From positions 1,674,001 to 1,738,000 of the forward strand of contig NZ_AP027736.1 in NCBI RefSeq assembly GCF_030296675.1: a DNA stretch of 64,000 nucleotides. Direction: 5' to 3'. Of this stretch, positions 11,049 to 21,444 are shown in pieces (the stretch's first letter is position 1; every line of letters begins with the position of its first letter). The DNA is from Demequina sediminis. GTDB taxonomy: Bacteria; Actinomycetota; Actinomycetes; Actinomycetales; Demequinaceae. Under the pieces are notes generated by a model. That model saw nothing but the letters and a program-made list of their open reading frames with translations, searched no databases and had not been told where the DNA came from. A program made the translations under genes and the position numbers.

Positions 11049-12647
11049 CGGCGACCACGGCATCGTCCAATCCCACCGCCGCCATCCACTGCTCGGGGGT
11101 CTGGCGGCGCCGGCCCGCGCGGGCGCGCGCGGCCTGTGCGTCGAGCAGCGCGAACGCGTCCTCCTGCGACAGGTGCGCCGCGATGGGCGTGACGGGGCCC
11201 GAGGTGGAGTGGACCTCGACGTTCGCGAGTCCGAGCGCGCGAAGGATCGGCCCCTGCGAGAGGCCGAGCGACTGCGTGCGCTCGTGCGGGACCACGAAGA
11301 GCTCCTTCTCCCAGCGGCCGCGGCGGATGAGCAGCGCCCGCTCGGTCGCGCGCACGCCACGGAAGCGCCACTGCCACGGATCGACCCTGCGTGCGGCGGG
11401 CGGGCTCGTGAGGAACCCACCCTCGTCGCCCGTCCCGTGCATCGCGTAGCCGAGCGTGCCGTGCGGGTCCGGGTCGCCCAGGTCGGGCAGCACGAGCCAC
11501 ACCGCGGTGAGCGCCTCCTGCCTGGTCGCGACGGGGTGCAGCACCGAGACGGACTCGCTGTCCTCGCCGTAGCCGGCGACGTTGATGGTCACGCGCCACC
11601 AGTCGGTCCAGCGCCACAGCAGGGGCTGGTGCAGGCGGATGGCCTGGACGCGCCCCGGCGGCACCGTCTGACGACGCGTCTCCATGAGCCCGTGGCGCAA
11701 GCGCAACCCGTCCTCGGAGATGCCCGCCGTGAAGCCGAACCCTCCGTTGAGACGGGTCCAGAAGAAGCTGAACAGCGCGCCGAGCGCACCCAACATCGCG
11801 ACGAGGCTGGTGCCCACGATCGCGCCGACCGCCTCGACGATGTCGAGGTGGAAGAACAGCACCGCGATTCCCGCGACGATCGGCAGCGCGATCACGAGCA
11901 GCGCCGGGCCGCTCAGCAGCGTCGACACGACGAGTCGCCCGGTCGGCACCTTATAGACCTCGCGCTCGACGGCCGCGGCGATCGCGGTGCGCGCGGTCTC
12001 GGTGCCGCGCAGGATGTCCTCCGGGCGGCCCAGCGCCTCCGCGCGCTCGCCCAGATGTGCCCGTAGGTCGCGAAGGGACGATGCCGGGGCGACGTGGGCG
12101 CCTTCCTCCCCTGGCGCCTGGGGGTCCTGCTGGTTCTGTCGCTCGCGCTTGAGGCCGGCGGCGAGGTAGAGGATCTCGTTGCGCAGGGCCTCCGCGTCGC
12201 CCAGGCGCAGGAACTTGAGCTCGACGCTCGAGTCCTCTCCTCCGGCGACCTGGATGCTGAGCGCCGCGAACCCGAACACGCGCGCGAGCAGCGGCTGGAC
12301 CACGTCAACCGCCTGGAGGCGGTCCAGGCGTGCCTGGCGCTGCTGACGGGTGACGATGCCCTGGCGCAGGTACACGGTGTCGTCACCCAGGCGGAACTCG
12401 GTGCGACGCCACTGCCAGTACGAGACGCTCAGCACCGCGGCGAAGCCGATCACGGCCGCGATCGCGACCCACAGCACGGGGAACTCGTCGAGGAAGTCGT
12501 AGTCGTCGCCCACGACCCAGGACGGCATGTTCTGGTAGAGGAAATAGGCGAAGACGGCACCCACCACGGCCCACCCGCCGAGCAGGGGGAGACGGGGTGG
12601 AGCCGCGTCCACTCGCGAGGCGCCTCGTAGACGGGGGTGTCGCTCAT
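11041..12647 (-). CDS. bPH2-domain membrane protein (YdbT-like), frameshifted near N-terminus
   Basis: About 535 aa with several membrane segments (GGWAVVGAVFAYFLY, VLWVAIAAVIGFAAVLSVSY, LLVIALPIVAGIAVLFF). Bacterial PH-like domains (bPH2) have cores such as RRTEFRLGDDTVYLRQGIV and RRGRWEKELFVVPHERTQSL. The N-terminal MSDTPVYEAPREWTRLHPVSP is joined to LLGGWAV only after adding one base at the G5 run 12585-12589. The start overlaps the upstream small bPH2 gene (ATGA). The pair matches the YdbS/YdbT arrangement. Function unknown; envelope location predicted. Confidence 0.85.
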
Positions 12648-13126
12648 AGCCCGGCGAGCCTCGCCTCTCCGCGCGTGGTGAGGCGGTCGCGCAGGCGCGC
12701 GGCCTCCTCGGCAGGCACCCCCGCGATCGAGGCGTCCGTGCCAGGTGACGCGGTGTGGAGCTGGACCGTCGCGAGGCCGAGCGCGCGGTCGAGCGGCCCC
12801 GCCTTGACGTCGACGTACTGCATGCGTCCGTAGGGCACCACGGTGACCGAGCGGAACATGCGTCCCCGGCGGACCAGCAGGTCCTCCTCGCCCTCGGCCC
12901 AGGCGTGCACGGTGACCTGACGGACCACGATCCACGAGAACCACGCACCGAGCGCGAGCCCGGCGCCGGTGAGGGCGAGGAACCAGGGCTCGGAGGAGAG
13001 CGCGGTGATCACCAGTCCCGCGATCACCAGCGGCGCCATCCAGATCCACAACGTGATGAGCCGAGCCGTGATGAGGCGGCGCGACACGTGGGTCCAGGGG
13101 GCATCTGCGTTGGTGTACCAGGTCAT
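12644..13126 (-). CDS. bPH2-domain membrane protein (YdbS-like)
   Basis: 160 aa. Two hydrophobic helices (about residues 20-65, LWIWMAPLVIAGLVIT and WFLALTGAGLALGAWFSWI) precede one bPH2 domain with DLLVRRGRMFRSVTVVPYGR and QYVDVKAGPLDRALGLATV. The stop overlaps the next gene, the larger bPH2 protein, by four bases. The two probably act together at the membrane. Function unknown. Confidence 0.88.
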   Translation of the reverse strand: MTWYTNADAPWTHVSRRLITARLITLWIWMAPLVIAGLVITALSSEPWFLALTGAGLALGAWFSWIVVRQVTVHAWAEGEEDLLVRRGRMFRSVTVVPYGRMQYVDVKAGPLDRALGLATVQLHTASPGTDASIAGVPAEEAARLRDRLTTRGEARLAGL

Positions 13127-13421
13127 GGGATCAGTGTTCCACTTCGCACCGGGTCTGCCAGCATCGCGCCACCCGCCGCTTCACCCACCGGAGCGCGCCA
13201 TGGGACGGCCATTGTCGGTTTCGAGAGGTTGGCGCCTCCCATGGGACATCCATGGTCGGCGCGGAGGGATGACGCCCCGCGACAATGACCGTCCCATGGC
13301 GCGCCAAGAACTCCGAAAGGCGACCATGAGCGTCCCATAGCGTGCGGGACGGGGGGCACGCGAAACAGGGACGGGGGGCACGCGAAACAGGGACGGGGGC
13401 GAGCAGAGGCAAGTGAGCCCG
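13127..13421. repeat. Intergenic repeat block C
   Basis: Non-coding. From about 13196 to 13340 there are four inverted or direct copies of the CCATGGGACG-type repeat (GCGCCATGGGACGGCCATTG, CCCATGGGACATCCATGG, GACCGTCCCATGGCGCG, GAGCGTCCCATAGCG). At 13346-13399 a 22-bp unit (GGGACGGGGGGCACGCGAAA plus CA) is repeated about 2.5 times. Confidence 0.78.
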
Positions 13422-13883
13422 CTACGCGGGGGCGGAGTCCTCGCGGTCGCCGCCGTCGTGCTTGCACCAGTGCTCGGCGACGAGTCCCGCCACCGCGAGC
13501 ACCAAGCCACCCGCGACCGCCACGAGCGCGGAGATTGCGACCTCCCGGCGCGGCGCATGCGACCACTCGAGGGCCAGCGCGAGCGCATAGCCGCCAAACG
13601 CTCCCGCGATGATCGAGCCCGTGTACGCGCACGCCTGGGCGAACACCGCGGTGCGTGTGGCACGCATCGCGCTCAGCCCCGGGTTGTGCCCGGCGCGATA
13701 CTGCCGCACGGACCACCCGAAGGCGAGGGCCAGCGCCGCGCCGGCACCCGCCACCACGACCACGGTCCATGGCACGGCGAGCGGCGAGCGCCCCGCCGCG
13801 AGTCCCAGCCGGGTGATGCCCCACGCGACGGCGGCCATCACGACCGCGATGATCGCGAGGCGCGTCTTGCTCAGCGGCGTCAT
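13422..13883 (-). CDS. DUF3180 membrane protein
   Basis: 153 aa with four predicted hydrophobic helices (LAIIAVVMAAVAWGITRLG, VPWTVVVVAGAGAALALAFG, and the pairs GSIIAGAFGGYALALAL and ALVAVAGGLVLAVAGLVAE). Its place after folK in a folE-folP-folBK series is typical of Actinobacteria. Function unknown. The start MTPLSKTRL follows folK by 55 nt. Confidence 0.88.
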   Translation of the reverse strand: MTPLSKTRLAIIAVVMAAVAWGITRLGLAAGRSPLAVPWTVVVVAGAGAALALAFGWSVRQYRAGHNPGLSAMRATRTAVFAQACAYTGSIIAGAFGGYALALALEWSHAPRREVAISALVAVAGGLVLAVAGLVAEHWCKHDGGDREDSAPA

Positions 13884-13938
13884 CGCGGACTCTCGCTCGA
13901 GCGTCGCCTGAGGGAACACAGACCGGGGCCAGGCATCG

Positions 13939-14970
13939 TCATGCCTGGTGAGGCGCCTCGGGCGACGCCGGCCACTGCGCGGCCACCAGCTCGACGCCCT
14001 CCGTGCCAACCGCGGCGGCGAGGTCGGCGACGCGACCGGCACCGGCGACCTCGAACTCCGGGGCGAGAGTCGCCCAGGGCTGCAGCACGAAGGCGCGCGA
14101 GGTCGCGCGCGGGTGAGGGATGACCAGGTCCTCGGCGTCGATCTCGAGGTCGCCATACGCGAGGATGTCGACGTCGAGGGTACGCGGACCGTTCTCGACC
14201 AGGCGCTCGCGCCCGTGCAGCACCTCGACTCCCTGGCACGCAGCCAGGAGTTCGCGCGGCGCGAGGGCGGTCTCGACCTCGACGACGGCATTGAGGAAGT
14301 CGTCCTGCTCGGGACCACCCACGGGCCGCGTCTTGAACAGGGAGGATGCCCTCTGCACGGAGATCCCCGGGATGCGGTGCAGCTCCCACAGCGCCTCGCG
14401 GAAGGTCGCGTCGACGTCGCCGATGTTGCCGCCCAGCGCGAGGTACGCGCGCAGTGGCTGTGCGGGACGGGTGTCCGCCGGCCCCTTGGGCACCAGCACC
14501 GGCGCGAAGGGATCGCCCGGCGCGCCCGCCGAGGACCCGATGCGCTTGTCCGCCCACAGCCCGCCGGAGCGCAGGTCGCGGCGGATCTTGACCGCGACGT
14601 CGCGGAACTCGACGTGCAGCGGTGCCTGCGGCTTGTGGACGATCACGTCGACGCAGTGCACGCCGTCCATCTCGAGGATCGCGCGCGCGATGTGCTCGGC
14701 GACCGTCTCGAGCAGGTCCGCGGGGTCGCCGCCCAGGATCTCGGCGGCGCGGTCCGCGATGTCGGAGTAGTTCACCGTCCGCCCGAGGTCGTCACGCCCC
14801 GCGGCGGCGCGCGTCGACACGTGGGCGACCACGTCCGCGAGGAACAGCTGACCCGTCTCCTTCTCGGGCGCGTACACCCCGTGGAAACCGGTCACCCGGA
14901 TGCCCTGCACGATGATCTGGTCGAGTTCGACCCCATCCTTGAGGTACGGAGTCACAGCCGGAGTCGTCAT
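13939..14970 (-). CDS. folB-folK: Bifunctional dihydroneopterin aldolase / HPPK (FolB-FolK fusion)
   Basis: 343 aa. The FolB part (residues about 15-125) has IRVTGFHGVYAPEKETGQ and TVAEHIARAIL. The FolK part (about 170-343) has AYLALGGNIGD, LFKTRPVGGPEQDDFLNAV and GPRTLDVDIL, the pyrophosphokinase signature. It catalyses two consecutive steps making 6-hydroxymethyl-dihydropterin diphosphate for FolP. The fusion is known in Actinobacteria. The ATG overlaps the folP stop (ATGA). The long frame extending upstream is folP read out of frame. Confidence 0.95.
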   Translation of the reverse strand: MTTPAVTPYLKDGVELDQIIVQGIRVTGFHGVYAPEKETGQLFLADVVAHVSTRAAAGRDDLGRTVNYSDIADRAAEILGGDPADLLETVAEHIARAILEMDGVHCVDVIVHKPQAPLHVEFRDVAVKIRRDLRSGGLWADKRIGSSAGAPGDPFAPVLVPKGPADTRPAQPLRAYLALGGNIGDVDATFREALWELHRIPGISVQRASSLFKTRPVGGPEQDDFLNAVVEVETALAPRELLAACQGVEVLHGRERLVENGPRTLDVDILAYGDLEIDAEDLVIPHPRATSRAFVLQPWATLAPEFEVAGAGRVADLAAAVGTEGVELVAAQWPASPEAPHQA

Positions 14971-15794
14971 GCGTCCCATCCTTGCGCTCGCGCCGCGTTC
15001 TCCCAAGCCGACACGACGCGCACCGCATCCACGGCCGCCCCCGCATCGTGCACCCGCACGCCCCACGCCCCCGCCGCCGCCGCAAGCGCGGTCACCGCGG
15101 TGGTCGCGTGCTCGCGCGCGGAGGGGTCCGCGGCGTCGACGCCCGGCCGCGCGATCGCGGCGCCCAGGAACCGCTTGCGCGACGCGCCGATCAGCACGCG
15201 CCGGCCGCGCGCCCACTCGTCCATGCGGGCCAGCAGCGGCCAGTTCGAGTCGGTCACCTTCGAGAATCCCAGCCCGGGATCGAGGACGATGCGGTCGTCG
15301 GGGACGCCCGCCGCCACCAGGGCGGCGACGCGGGCGTCGAGCTCGCGCCCCACCTCGGCGACCACGTCCTCGTAGGTGTCGCGGCCGTCCATCTCGGTGG
15401 AGTGAGCGCGCCAGTGCATCGCGACGAAGTCGACGTCGAGTCCGGCCACGGTGGCGGCCATCTCGGGATCCGCGAGCCCGCCGGAGACGTCGTTGACGAT
15501 GCTCGCCCCGGCCTCGACGGCGGCACGGGCCGTGACCGCGTTCATGGTGTCGATGCTGGTTGCGACGCCCTCGCTCGCGAGCGCCCGGATGACGGGCACC
15601 ACGCGGCGGATCTCCTCGTCGACCGGCACGCGCACGGCACCAGGGCGGGTGGACTCGCCGCCCACGTCGACCAGCGCTGCACCCTGCGCGAAGAGCTCGA
15701 GGCCGCGGGCGATCGCCGCGTCGTGCTCCGAGAACCGACCCCCATCGGAGAACGAGTCGGGCGTCACGTTGAGGATGCCCATGACGAGCGTCAC
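14967..15794 (-). CDS. folP: Dihydropteroate synthase
   Basis: 275 aa TIM barrel. Joins pterin diphosphate with p-aminobenzoate; target class of sulfonamides. Signatures are MGILNVTPDSFSDGGRF, DVGGESTRPGA, DTMNAVTARAA, IVNDVSGG, LDPGLGFSK and GASRKRFLG. The GTG start lies 9 nt after the folE stop and the end overlaps folB-folK. Confidence 0.97.
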   Translation of the reverse strand: MTLVMGILNVTPDSFSDGGRFSEHDAAIARGLELFAQGAALVDVGGESTRPGAVRVPVDEEIRRVVPVIRALASEGVATSIDTMNAVTARAAVEAGASIVNDVSGGLADPEMAATVAGLDVDFVAMHWRAHSTEMDGRDTYEDVVAEVGRELDARVAALVAAGVPDDRIVLDPGLGFSKVTDSNWPLLARMDEWARGRRVLIGASRKRFLGAAIARPGVDAADPSAREHATTAVTALAAAAGAWGVRVHDAGAAVDAVRVVSAWENAARAQGWDA

Positions 15795-15803
15795 GGCCGC
15801 GCC

Positions 15804-16376
15804 CTACTTCCCGACGATCAGGCTCATCGCCTCCGCGCGGGTGGCGCCGTCGCGCATCGCTCCGCGCACGGCGGAGGTCACCGTGCGCGAGCCGGGCTTG
15901 CGCACCCCGCGCATCGACATGCAGAGGTGCTCTGCCTCGACCACGACGATCACGCCGCGCGCGCCGAGCTCGTCGACCAGGGCATCGGCCACCTGCGTCG
16001 TGAGGCGCTCCTGCACCTGAGGGCGCTTGGCGAACACATCCACGAGCCGTGCGAGCTTGCTGAGGCCCGTGATGCGGCCGTCCGTGCCCGGGATGTACGC
16101 GACGTGCGCGACCCCGTGGAACGGCACCAGGTGGTGCTCGCACATCGAGTACAGCTCGATGTCCTTGACCAGGATCATCTCCTCGTGGCCCAGCTCGAAC
16201 ACCGCGGACAGCACGTCGGCGGGATCCTGGTGGAGGCCACCGAAGAACTCCTCGTAGGCGCGCGCGACTCGTGCGGGGGTGTCGCGCAGGCCGTCACGGT
16301 CGGGGTTCTCCCCGACCGCCGCGAGAATCTCGCGGACCGCGGCCTCGATGCGCGGCTTGTCGACCGCCATCGTCAC
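15804..16376 (-). CDS. folE: GTP cyclohydrolase I
   Basis: 190 aa. Opens GTP to dihydroneopterin triphosphate, the first step of folate synthesis. Zn-binding residues are in [15 protein letters not shown] and [11 protein letters not shown], with the family stretch [20 protein letters not shown]. The GTG start overlaps the ftsH stop (GTGA). An ATG two codons later is an alternative start. Confidence 0.97.
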   Translation of the reverse strand: MTMAVDKPRIEAAVREILAAVGENPDRDGLRDTPARVARAYEEFFGGLHQDPADVLSAVFELGHEEMILVKDIELYSMCEHHLVPFHGVAHVAYIPGTDGRITGLSKLARLVDVFAKRPQVQERLTTQVADALVDELGARGVIVVVEAEHLCMSMRGVRKPGSRTVTSAVRGAMRDGATRAEAMSLIVGK

Positions 16377-18463
16377 TGGTCCTTCGGCTCGATCAGGTCG
16401 GGCGCGGGTGCGGAGTCGTCGCCGTCATCCTCGCCGCCGCCCTCGCCTTCACCCTCGCCGCCGCCGGCGGCGGTGCCGTCCTCGCTCGACCCAGCCGCGG
16501 CATCGTCCCCCACCTCGGGAGAGGCGACGAGAGGGATCGCACCGCCCTTGGCCGATGCGGGGGCCGCCTCGATCCAGGCGCCCGAGATCCACTCGTCGCG
16601 CGCGGGGATCTGCTCGACCTTCGCGAAGATGTCCGCGAGCTCTCCCTCGTTGAGGGTCTCCTTCTCGAGGAGGGCCTCCGCGAGCGTGTCGAGCATGGCG
16701 CGGTTGGTGACGAGCGCGAGAGTGGCCTCGGCCATCGCGTTGTCCATGAGCGCGCGCACCTCCTGGTCGATGGTCGACGCCACCGACTCGGAGAACTCGC
16801 GGCCGTGACCCATGTCGCGGCCCAGGAAGACCTCACCCGAGCTGCCCGTGAGGCGCACCGAGCCGATGCGCGTGGACATGCCGTACTCGGTGACCATCTG
16901 CTTGGCGATCTCGGTGGCCTGAGAGATGTCGTTCGAGGCGCCCGTCGACGGGTCGCCGAAGACGAGCTCCTCCGCAATGCGGCCACCCATCGCGTACGCG
17001 AGGTTGTCGAGCAGCTGGTTGCGCGTCTTGGAGTAGCGGTCCTCCTGCGGCATGACCATCGTGTAGCCGAGCGCCCTGCCGCGGGGAAGGATCGTCACCT
17101 TGGTGACGGGGTCGGTGTGGCGCATCGCCGCTGCTACTAGGGCGTGTCCACCCTCGTGGTACGCGGTGACGCGCTTGTCGTGGTCGTTCATGACGCGCGT
17201 GCGCTTCTGCGGTCCGGCGATGACGCGGTCGATCGCCTCGTCCATCTCGGACGGGCCGATCAGCTGCTTCTCGCGGCGCGCGGTGAGCAGCGCGGCCTCG
17301 TTGAGCACGTTCGCAAGGTCGGCGCCGGTGAAGCCGGGGGTGCGGCGCGCGAGGCCGTCGAGGTCCACCTCGGGAGAGATGGGCTTGCCCTTGGCGTGCA
17401 CCTGAAGCACCTTGACGCGGCCCTTGAGGTCCGGTGCATCGACGCCCACCTGCCGGTCAAAGCGGCCGGGGCGCAGCAGCGCGGGGTCAAGGATGTCGGG
17501 GCGGTTGGTCGCGGCGATCATGATGATGTTGGTGTGGATGTCGAAGCCATCCATCTCGACGAGCATCTGGTTGAGCGTCTGCTCGCGCTCGTCGTGGCCG
17601 CCGCCCAGGCCGGCGCCGCGGTGACGGCCGACGGCATCGATCTCGTCGACAAAGATGATCGCGGGGCTGTTCTTCTTGGCCTGCTCGAAGAGGTCGCGGA
17701 CGCGCGACGCACCCACGCCCACGAACATCTCGACGAAGTCGGATCCCGAGATCGAGAAGAACGGCACGCCCGCCTCGCCCGCGACGGCGCGCGCGAGCAG
17801 CGTCTTGCCCGTGCCGGGAGGGCCGTACAGCAGGACGCCCTTGGGGATCTTGGCTCCCACGGCCTGGAACTTCGCGGGGTTCTCGAGGAACTCCTCGATC
17901 TCCTTGAGCTCCTCGACGGCCTCGTCCACACCCGCGACGTCCTCGAACTTCACGGTGGGGGTGTCGGGCGTGACCAGGGAGGCCTTGGACTTGCCGAAGT
18001 TCATGAGGCGGCCGCCGCCCCCACCCTGCATGTTCGACATGATGAACCAGAACAGGCCCACGAGCAGCAGGATCGGCAGGAACGTGAACGCGAGCGTCGC
18101 CCAGATCGAGCTCTGCGGGACCTCGGAGTTGTAGCCCTGCGCGGGCTCGGCGGTGCGGATCGCCTCGACGACCTCGTCACCCTGCGGCGCGACGTAGAAG
18201 AACTGCACACGGTCGCCCAACTCGCTCCACTCCGCCGGGGAGTCATCGGGGAACTCCGCGGGGTCGATCAGCGTGATCTCGACGCGCTGATCGCCGTCGA
18301 CAATCTTCACCTGTTCGGCCACCTGGGCGCGCAACATGGCAAGCCCCTCGGAGGTGTCGACACTCTCGACACGGGGGCCGAGCAGACCCGACACGGCCCA
18401 GCCGACCACCAGGGCTGCCAGGACATAGAAGATAATCAGGCGCAAGTTGAGGACGTTCTTCAT
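16373..18463 (-). CDS. ftsH: ATP-dependent zinc metalloprotease FtsH
   Basis: 696 aa membrane-bound AAA protease. N-terminal helix ([20 protein letters not shown]), periplasmic segment, second helix ([17 protein letters not shown]), Walker A GPPGTGKT, Walker [12 protein letters not shown], second region of homology and zinc site HEGGH (a Gly variant of HEAGH). The tail is acidic and Gly-rich (about 45 residues). It degrades unstable membrane and cytosolic proteins. The start MKNVLNLRL was preferred because upstream sequence is repeat-derived. The end overlaps folE by 4 bp. Confidence 0.96.
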   Translation of the reverse strand: MKNVLNLRLIIFYVLAALVVGWAVSGLLGPRVESVDTSEGLAMLRAQVAEQVKIVDGDQRVEITLIDPAEFPDDSPAEWSELGDRVQFFYVAPQGDEVVEAIRTAEPAQGYNSEVPQSSIWATLAFTFLPILLLVGLFWFIMSNMQGGGGGRLMNFGKSKASLVTPDTPTVKFEDVAGVDEAVEELKEIEEFLENPAKFQAVGAKIPKGVLLYGPPGTGKTLLARAVAGEAGVPFFSISGSDFVEMFVGVGASRVRDLFEQAKKNSPAIIFVDEIDAVGRHRGAGLGGGHDEREQTLNQMLVEMDGFDIHTNIIMIAATNRPDILDPALLRPGRFDRQVGVDAPDLKGRVKVLQVHAKGKPISPEVDLDGLARRTPGFTGADLANVLNEAALLTARREKQLIGPSEMDEAIDRVIAGPQKRTRVMNDHDKRVTAYHEGGHALVAAAMRHTDPVTKVTILPRGRALGYTMVMPQEDRYSKTRNQLLDNLAYAMGGRIAEELVFGDPSTGASNDISQATEIAKQMVTEYGMSTRIGSVRLTGSSGEVFLGRDMGHGREFSESVASTIDQEVRALMDNAMAEATLALVTNRAMLDTLAEALLEKETLNEGELADIFAKVEQIPARDEWISGAWIEAAPASAKGGAIPLVASPEVGDDAAAGSSEDGTAAGGGEGEGEGGGEDDGDDSAPAPDLIEPKDQ

Positions 18464-18714
18464 CGTGAGGTCGACTCTACGCGGTGGCACCGACGCAAGG
18501 TAAAGGTTTCGCTCACGGCGTGGTGGGGGTGTTTCAACCGCTGCTTGTCCCGCGGCTCCGCCACACGGATTCGCGGCTCCGCCACACGCCGCTCGGCGTG
18601 TCGGCGGCGTGTCGCCGTCGAAAGCCCTCCTGAGGGACGATGCGCCGGCTCGCTGTGTGGCGGAGCCGCAGGAGCCGCGCCCGGGTCGTGTGGCGGGGCC
18701 GCGGGCCCGCGGGT
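18464..18714. repeat. Intergenic repeat block D with ftsH promoter region
   Basis: No gene seen. Two CGGCTCCGCCACAC units (about 18552 and 18574), separated by GGATTCG, face two GTGTGGCGG-GCCGC units (about 18655 and 18691). Between them lies ACGCCGCTCGGCGTGTCGGC, itself hairpin-forming. The ftsH promoter must lie in this gap or close to 18464; I cannot place it confidently. Confidence 0.72.
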
Positions 18715-19541
18715 TCAGTAGGCGAGCGCCGCCGTGATCTGCTCGACGACCTCGTCGAGGTGGAACATGACGTCGGCATAGGAGAAGCGCAACACCCGGT
18801 AGCCGGCGACCACACACACGCGGTCGCGCCGCTTGTCCTCGATGACTTGGGCCGGGGAACTGTGGTGCTCGCTGCCATCGGTCTGGACAACGACCTTGCC
18901 AGACACCACCAGGTCCACCCGCCCCGCGCTTGCGATCCGCACCTGTGGCCGAACCTCGAATCCGCGTTCGACAAGCGCCACGCGAAGGATCGTCTCGAGC
19001 AAGGACTCGGCTCGCGCATCAACCATGTCCATCAGCCACTGGCGCCGGTGCGGTTCGGTGAAGGTGAAGTCCGCGATGTCGCCGCGGGCCAGGAAGCCAC
19101 GGTTGAGCGCCGCATCGAGCGCGACGATCTGCTGCATGCGGTCCGCGCAGCGACCTAGGAGGTCAAGCCCGACCGCAATGGTCGCGGAGTCGGATCCCCC
19201 GGGGTGTCGAGGCGGTGAAGCGTCACCCCCGACACCGGTCGCTTGTCCGTGGCGCGCCGAGCTCGGTCCCTGGGGACGACCAGATGCACGCATGGGTCGG
19301 CCGCGATGATGGGCAGCTTTAGCGCCTCGCACAGGCTCAGGCAGCAGAGTTCCGCGCGGTACGCGGCCCTGAGGATCGCCGCTCGTGACGCGTGCGGCAA
19401 CGCGTAGCAGCCTCGAAGTGGACGGACCACGTGGCCACCGGCGACCTCGCGGCGCAGGCGCGATTCCGTGACGCCGCTCGCCAGCAAGGTCTCCAGGCGC
19501 GCGGCGCCTCCAGATTCGTCCAAGACTCGTCGCGCATCCAC
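18715..19541 (-). CDS. AbiEi-like N-terminal domain plus DUF559-type nuclease-fold protein (frameshifted)
   Basis: The N-terminal part ([35 protein letters not shown]) resembles the winged-helix AbiEi antitoxin domain. The C-terminal part has a PD-(D/E)xK/Vsr-like DUF559 core: [39 protein letters not shown]. The halves are one base out of register at C5G4 (19196-19204); adding a base joins [19 protein letters not shown]. Single proteins with this architecture are common in Actinobacteria; whether they act in defence is unproven. It is flanked on both sides by the GTGTGGCGGAGCCG repeat. Confidence 0.8.
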
Positions 19542-19870
19542 GGATCGACTGTGGACCCGCCGCGCGTGTGCGACGCCTCATCCCCAAAAACAGGTCGGCC
19601 CGCCCCCGCACCGCCGGCCCTGTGAGCATCGGCACCACCGGCGCCGCGCAGCGGTGCCGCCCGGCATCTCCCGCGGCTGCGCCACACAAGGAGCCCCCAG
19701 GTCGCGCTATCCCGGCCTTTCGCCCGCGACTCGCCGGCGACACGCCGAGCGCTGTGTGGCGGAGCCGCGAATCCGTGTGGCGGAGCCGCAAGACAGCGCG
19801 GTGTGGCGGAGCCGCGTCTCCACGGCCAGCAGGCGCAAGACGCCAGCAGCCGCGAGAGACCTGCAGCCGG
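19542..19870. repeat. Intergenic repeat block E
   Basis: Non-coding gap before hpt. A degenerate CGGCTGCGCCACAC unit (about 19674) is followed by GACTCGCCGGCGACACGCCG and three GTGTGGCGGAGCCGC units (about 19754, 19774 and 19801). No convincing ORF. Confidence 0.72.
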
Positions 19871-20425
19871 TTACCGCTCGTAGACCTCGGGCTTGAGCAC
19901 CGCCACGAACGGCAGCGTGCGGTAGTTCTCCGCGAAGTCGAGCCCGTAACCCACCACGAAGTCCGGCGGGATGTCGAAGCCGATGTACCGCACCGGCACG
20001 TCCACCACGGCGGCGGCGGGCTTGCGCAGCAGCGCCGCGATCTCCACGGACGCCGCCCCACGCGAGCGCAGGTTGCCCAGCAGCCACGACAGCGTCACTC
20101 CGGTGTCGATGATGTCCTCGACGATCAGCACGTGCCGTCCGGTGAGGTCGGCGTCGAGGTCCTTGAGGATGCGCACCACGCCCGAGGACTTGGTGCCGGA
20201 CCCGTACGAGGACACCGCCATCCAGTCCATCTGCACGCTCGGCGGCATGCGGCGCGCGAGGTCGGCCATCACCATGACCGCGCCCTTGAGCACGCCCACG
20301 AGCAGCAGGTCCTTGCCCTCGTAGTCGGCGCGGATCGCGGCGGACATCTCGTCGAGCTTGCGCCCGATCGCGTTCTCGGAGACCAGGACCTCGGAGAAGT
20401 CGCTCATGTCGTACTGGAAGCTCAC
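19871..20425 (-). CDS. hpt: Hypoxanthine phosphoribosyltransferase
   Basis: 184 aa purine-salvage enzyme making IMP or GMP from hypoxanthine or guanine and PRPP. Key motifs are LLLVGVLKGAVMVMADLAR, SSYGSGTKSSG, the PRPP loop VLIVEDIIDTGVTLSWL, and DFVVGYGLDF. The GTG start overlaps the tilS stop (GTGA); an ATG six codons in is an alternative. tilS-hpt(-ftsH) is a conserved bacterial order; here the AbiEi/DUF559 gene intervenes. Confidence 0.95.
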   Translation of the reverse strand: MSFQYDMSDFSEVLVSENAIGRKLDEMSAAIRADYEGKDLLLVGVLKGAVMVMADLARRMPPSVQMDWMAVSSYGSGTKSSGVVRILKDLDADLTGRHVLIVEDIIDTGVTLSWLLGNLRSRGAASVEIAALLRKPAAAVVDVPVRYIGFDIPPDFVVGYGLDFAENYRTLPFVAVLKPEVYER

Positions 20426-21444
20426 GGCTGGTTCTCCTCCAATGGGTGGCTGATGACCAGCCTGCCATATTCGCGGCGCGCCTCGAATCCGCCCGGAAGC
20501 GAGATCGCGCCCTGTCCCTTCCACGCGGTGACCAGCGAGTCGAGCGCCGCCACGTGCGTCGCGGTGAGCGGCCCGGCCCCGCGGTTCTCCGCGAGCATCT
20601 TGAGCATGCGCGTGCGGATCGCGTCGGGCAGGGCCGCGAGCATGTCGCAGCGCCAGTCGTCCGAGCGCACCGCGGACACCGACGCCCCCATCGCGGAGCG
20701 CGCCTGCCGGTCGAGCTCGTCGGCATCGGCCTGCAGCAGCGCGGCGGATCGCGCGAGCCCCGACACCACCCCGGGCCCGAGCACCTCGACCAGCGACGGC
20801 ATCACGCGCGTGCGCAGCGCGGAGCGGCGCGGGCCGTCCTCGGTGAAGTTCGTGGGGTCGTGCCACGGCTCGAGGTCGAGCGCCTCGCACGCCATCATCG
20901 TGTCCTTGCGACGGATCGTGAGGAACGGACGGACGATGCGCCCGCGCCTGGCGGGGATCCCCGCGAGCGCGCGGGCACCCGAGCCGCGCGCGAGGGCCAG
21001 GAGCACGGTCTCCGCCTGGTCGTCCATCGTGTGTCCCGTGAGCAGCAACGGCGCGAGGCCGCCCTCCGCGTCGATCCGCGCCTCGAGCGCCGCGTACCGC
21101 GCCTCGCGCGCCGCCGCCTCCATGCCGCCCGCGCGTCCCACCGTCACCTTCTCGACGTAGACCGTGTGGATGCCGGCGCGACGCACCTGGTGAGCCGCGC
21201 GCTCGGCCACGACCGCGGAGTCGGGCTGCAGGCCGTGGTCCACGATGATCGCGCCGGCGAAGAGTCCCTGCTTGCGGGCCACAAAGGCGACCGCGGCGGC
21301 CAGCGCCAGCGAGTCGGGGCCACCCGAGACGGCGACCCACACGCGCGTGCCGAGTTCGAGTTCGCCGAGGGCGTCACGCACCGCCACGCGGCACGCCGCG
21401 ACCGCGGGATGCGGTCCCGTCAACGGATTGCCCTCATCCTTCAC
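20422..21444 (-). CDS. tilS: tRNA(Ile)-lysidine synthase
   Basis: 340 aa. Modifies C34 of the AUA-decoding tRNA-Ile. The PP-loop ATP motif is VWVAVSGGPDSLALA. Further N-type ATPase motifs are LLLTGHTMDDQAETVLLAL and GRIVRPFLTIRRKD, with a helical C-terminal region. I chose GTG 21444 (MKDEGNPL), overlapping the carboxypeptidase end by 11 nt, because the longer frame is a shadow. Confidence 0.94.
   Translation of the reverse strand: MKDEGNPLTGPHPAVAACRVAVRDALGELELGTRVWVAVSGGPDSLALAAAVAFVARKQGLFAGAIIVDHGLQPDSAVVAERAAHQVRRAGIHTVYVEKVTVGRAGGMEAAAREARYAALEARIDAEGGLAPLLLTGHTMDDQAETVLLALARGSGARALAGIPARRGRIVRPFLTIRRKDTMMACEALDLEPWHDPTNFTEDGPRRSALRTRVMPSLVEVLGPGVVSGLARSAALLQADADELDRQARSAMGASVSAVRSDDWRCDMLAALPDAIRTRMLKMLAENRGAGPLTATHVAALDSLVTAWKGQGAISLPGGFEARREYGRLVISHPLEENQP

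Noticed and set aside
13939..16143. 734-codon minus-strand frame extending upstream of folB-folK
   Set aside because: The extension overlaps folP and folE in another frame and has a shadow-like Arg-rich composition; the ATGA overlap at 14967-14970 marks the true start.
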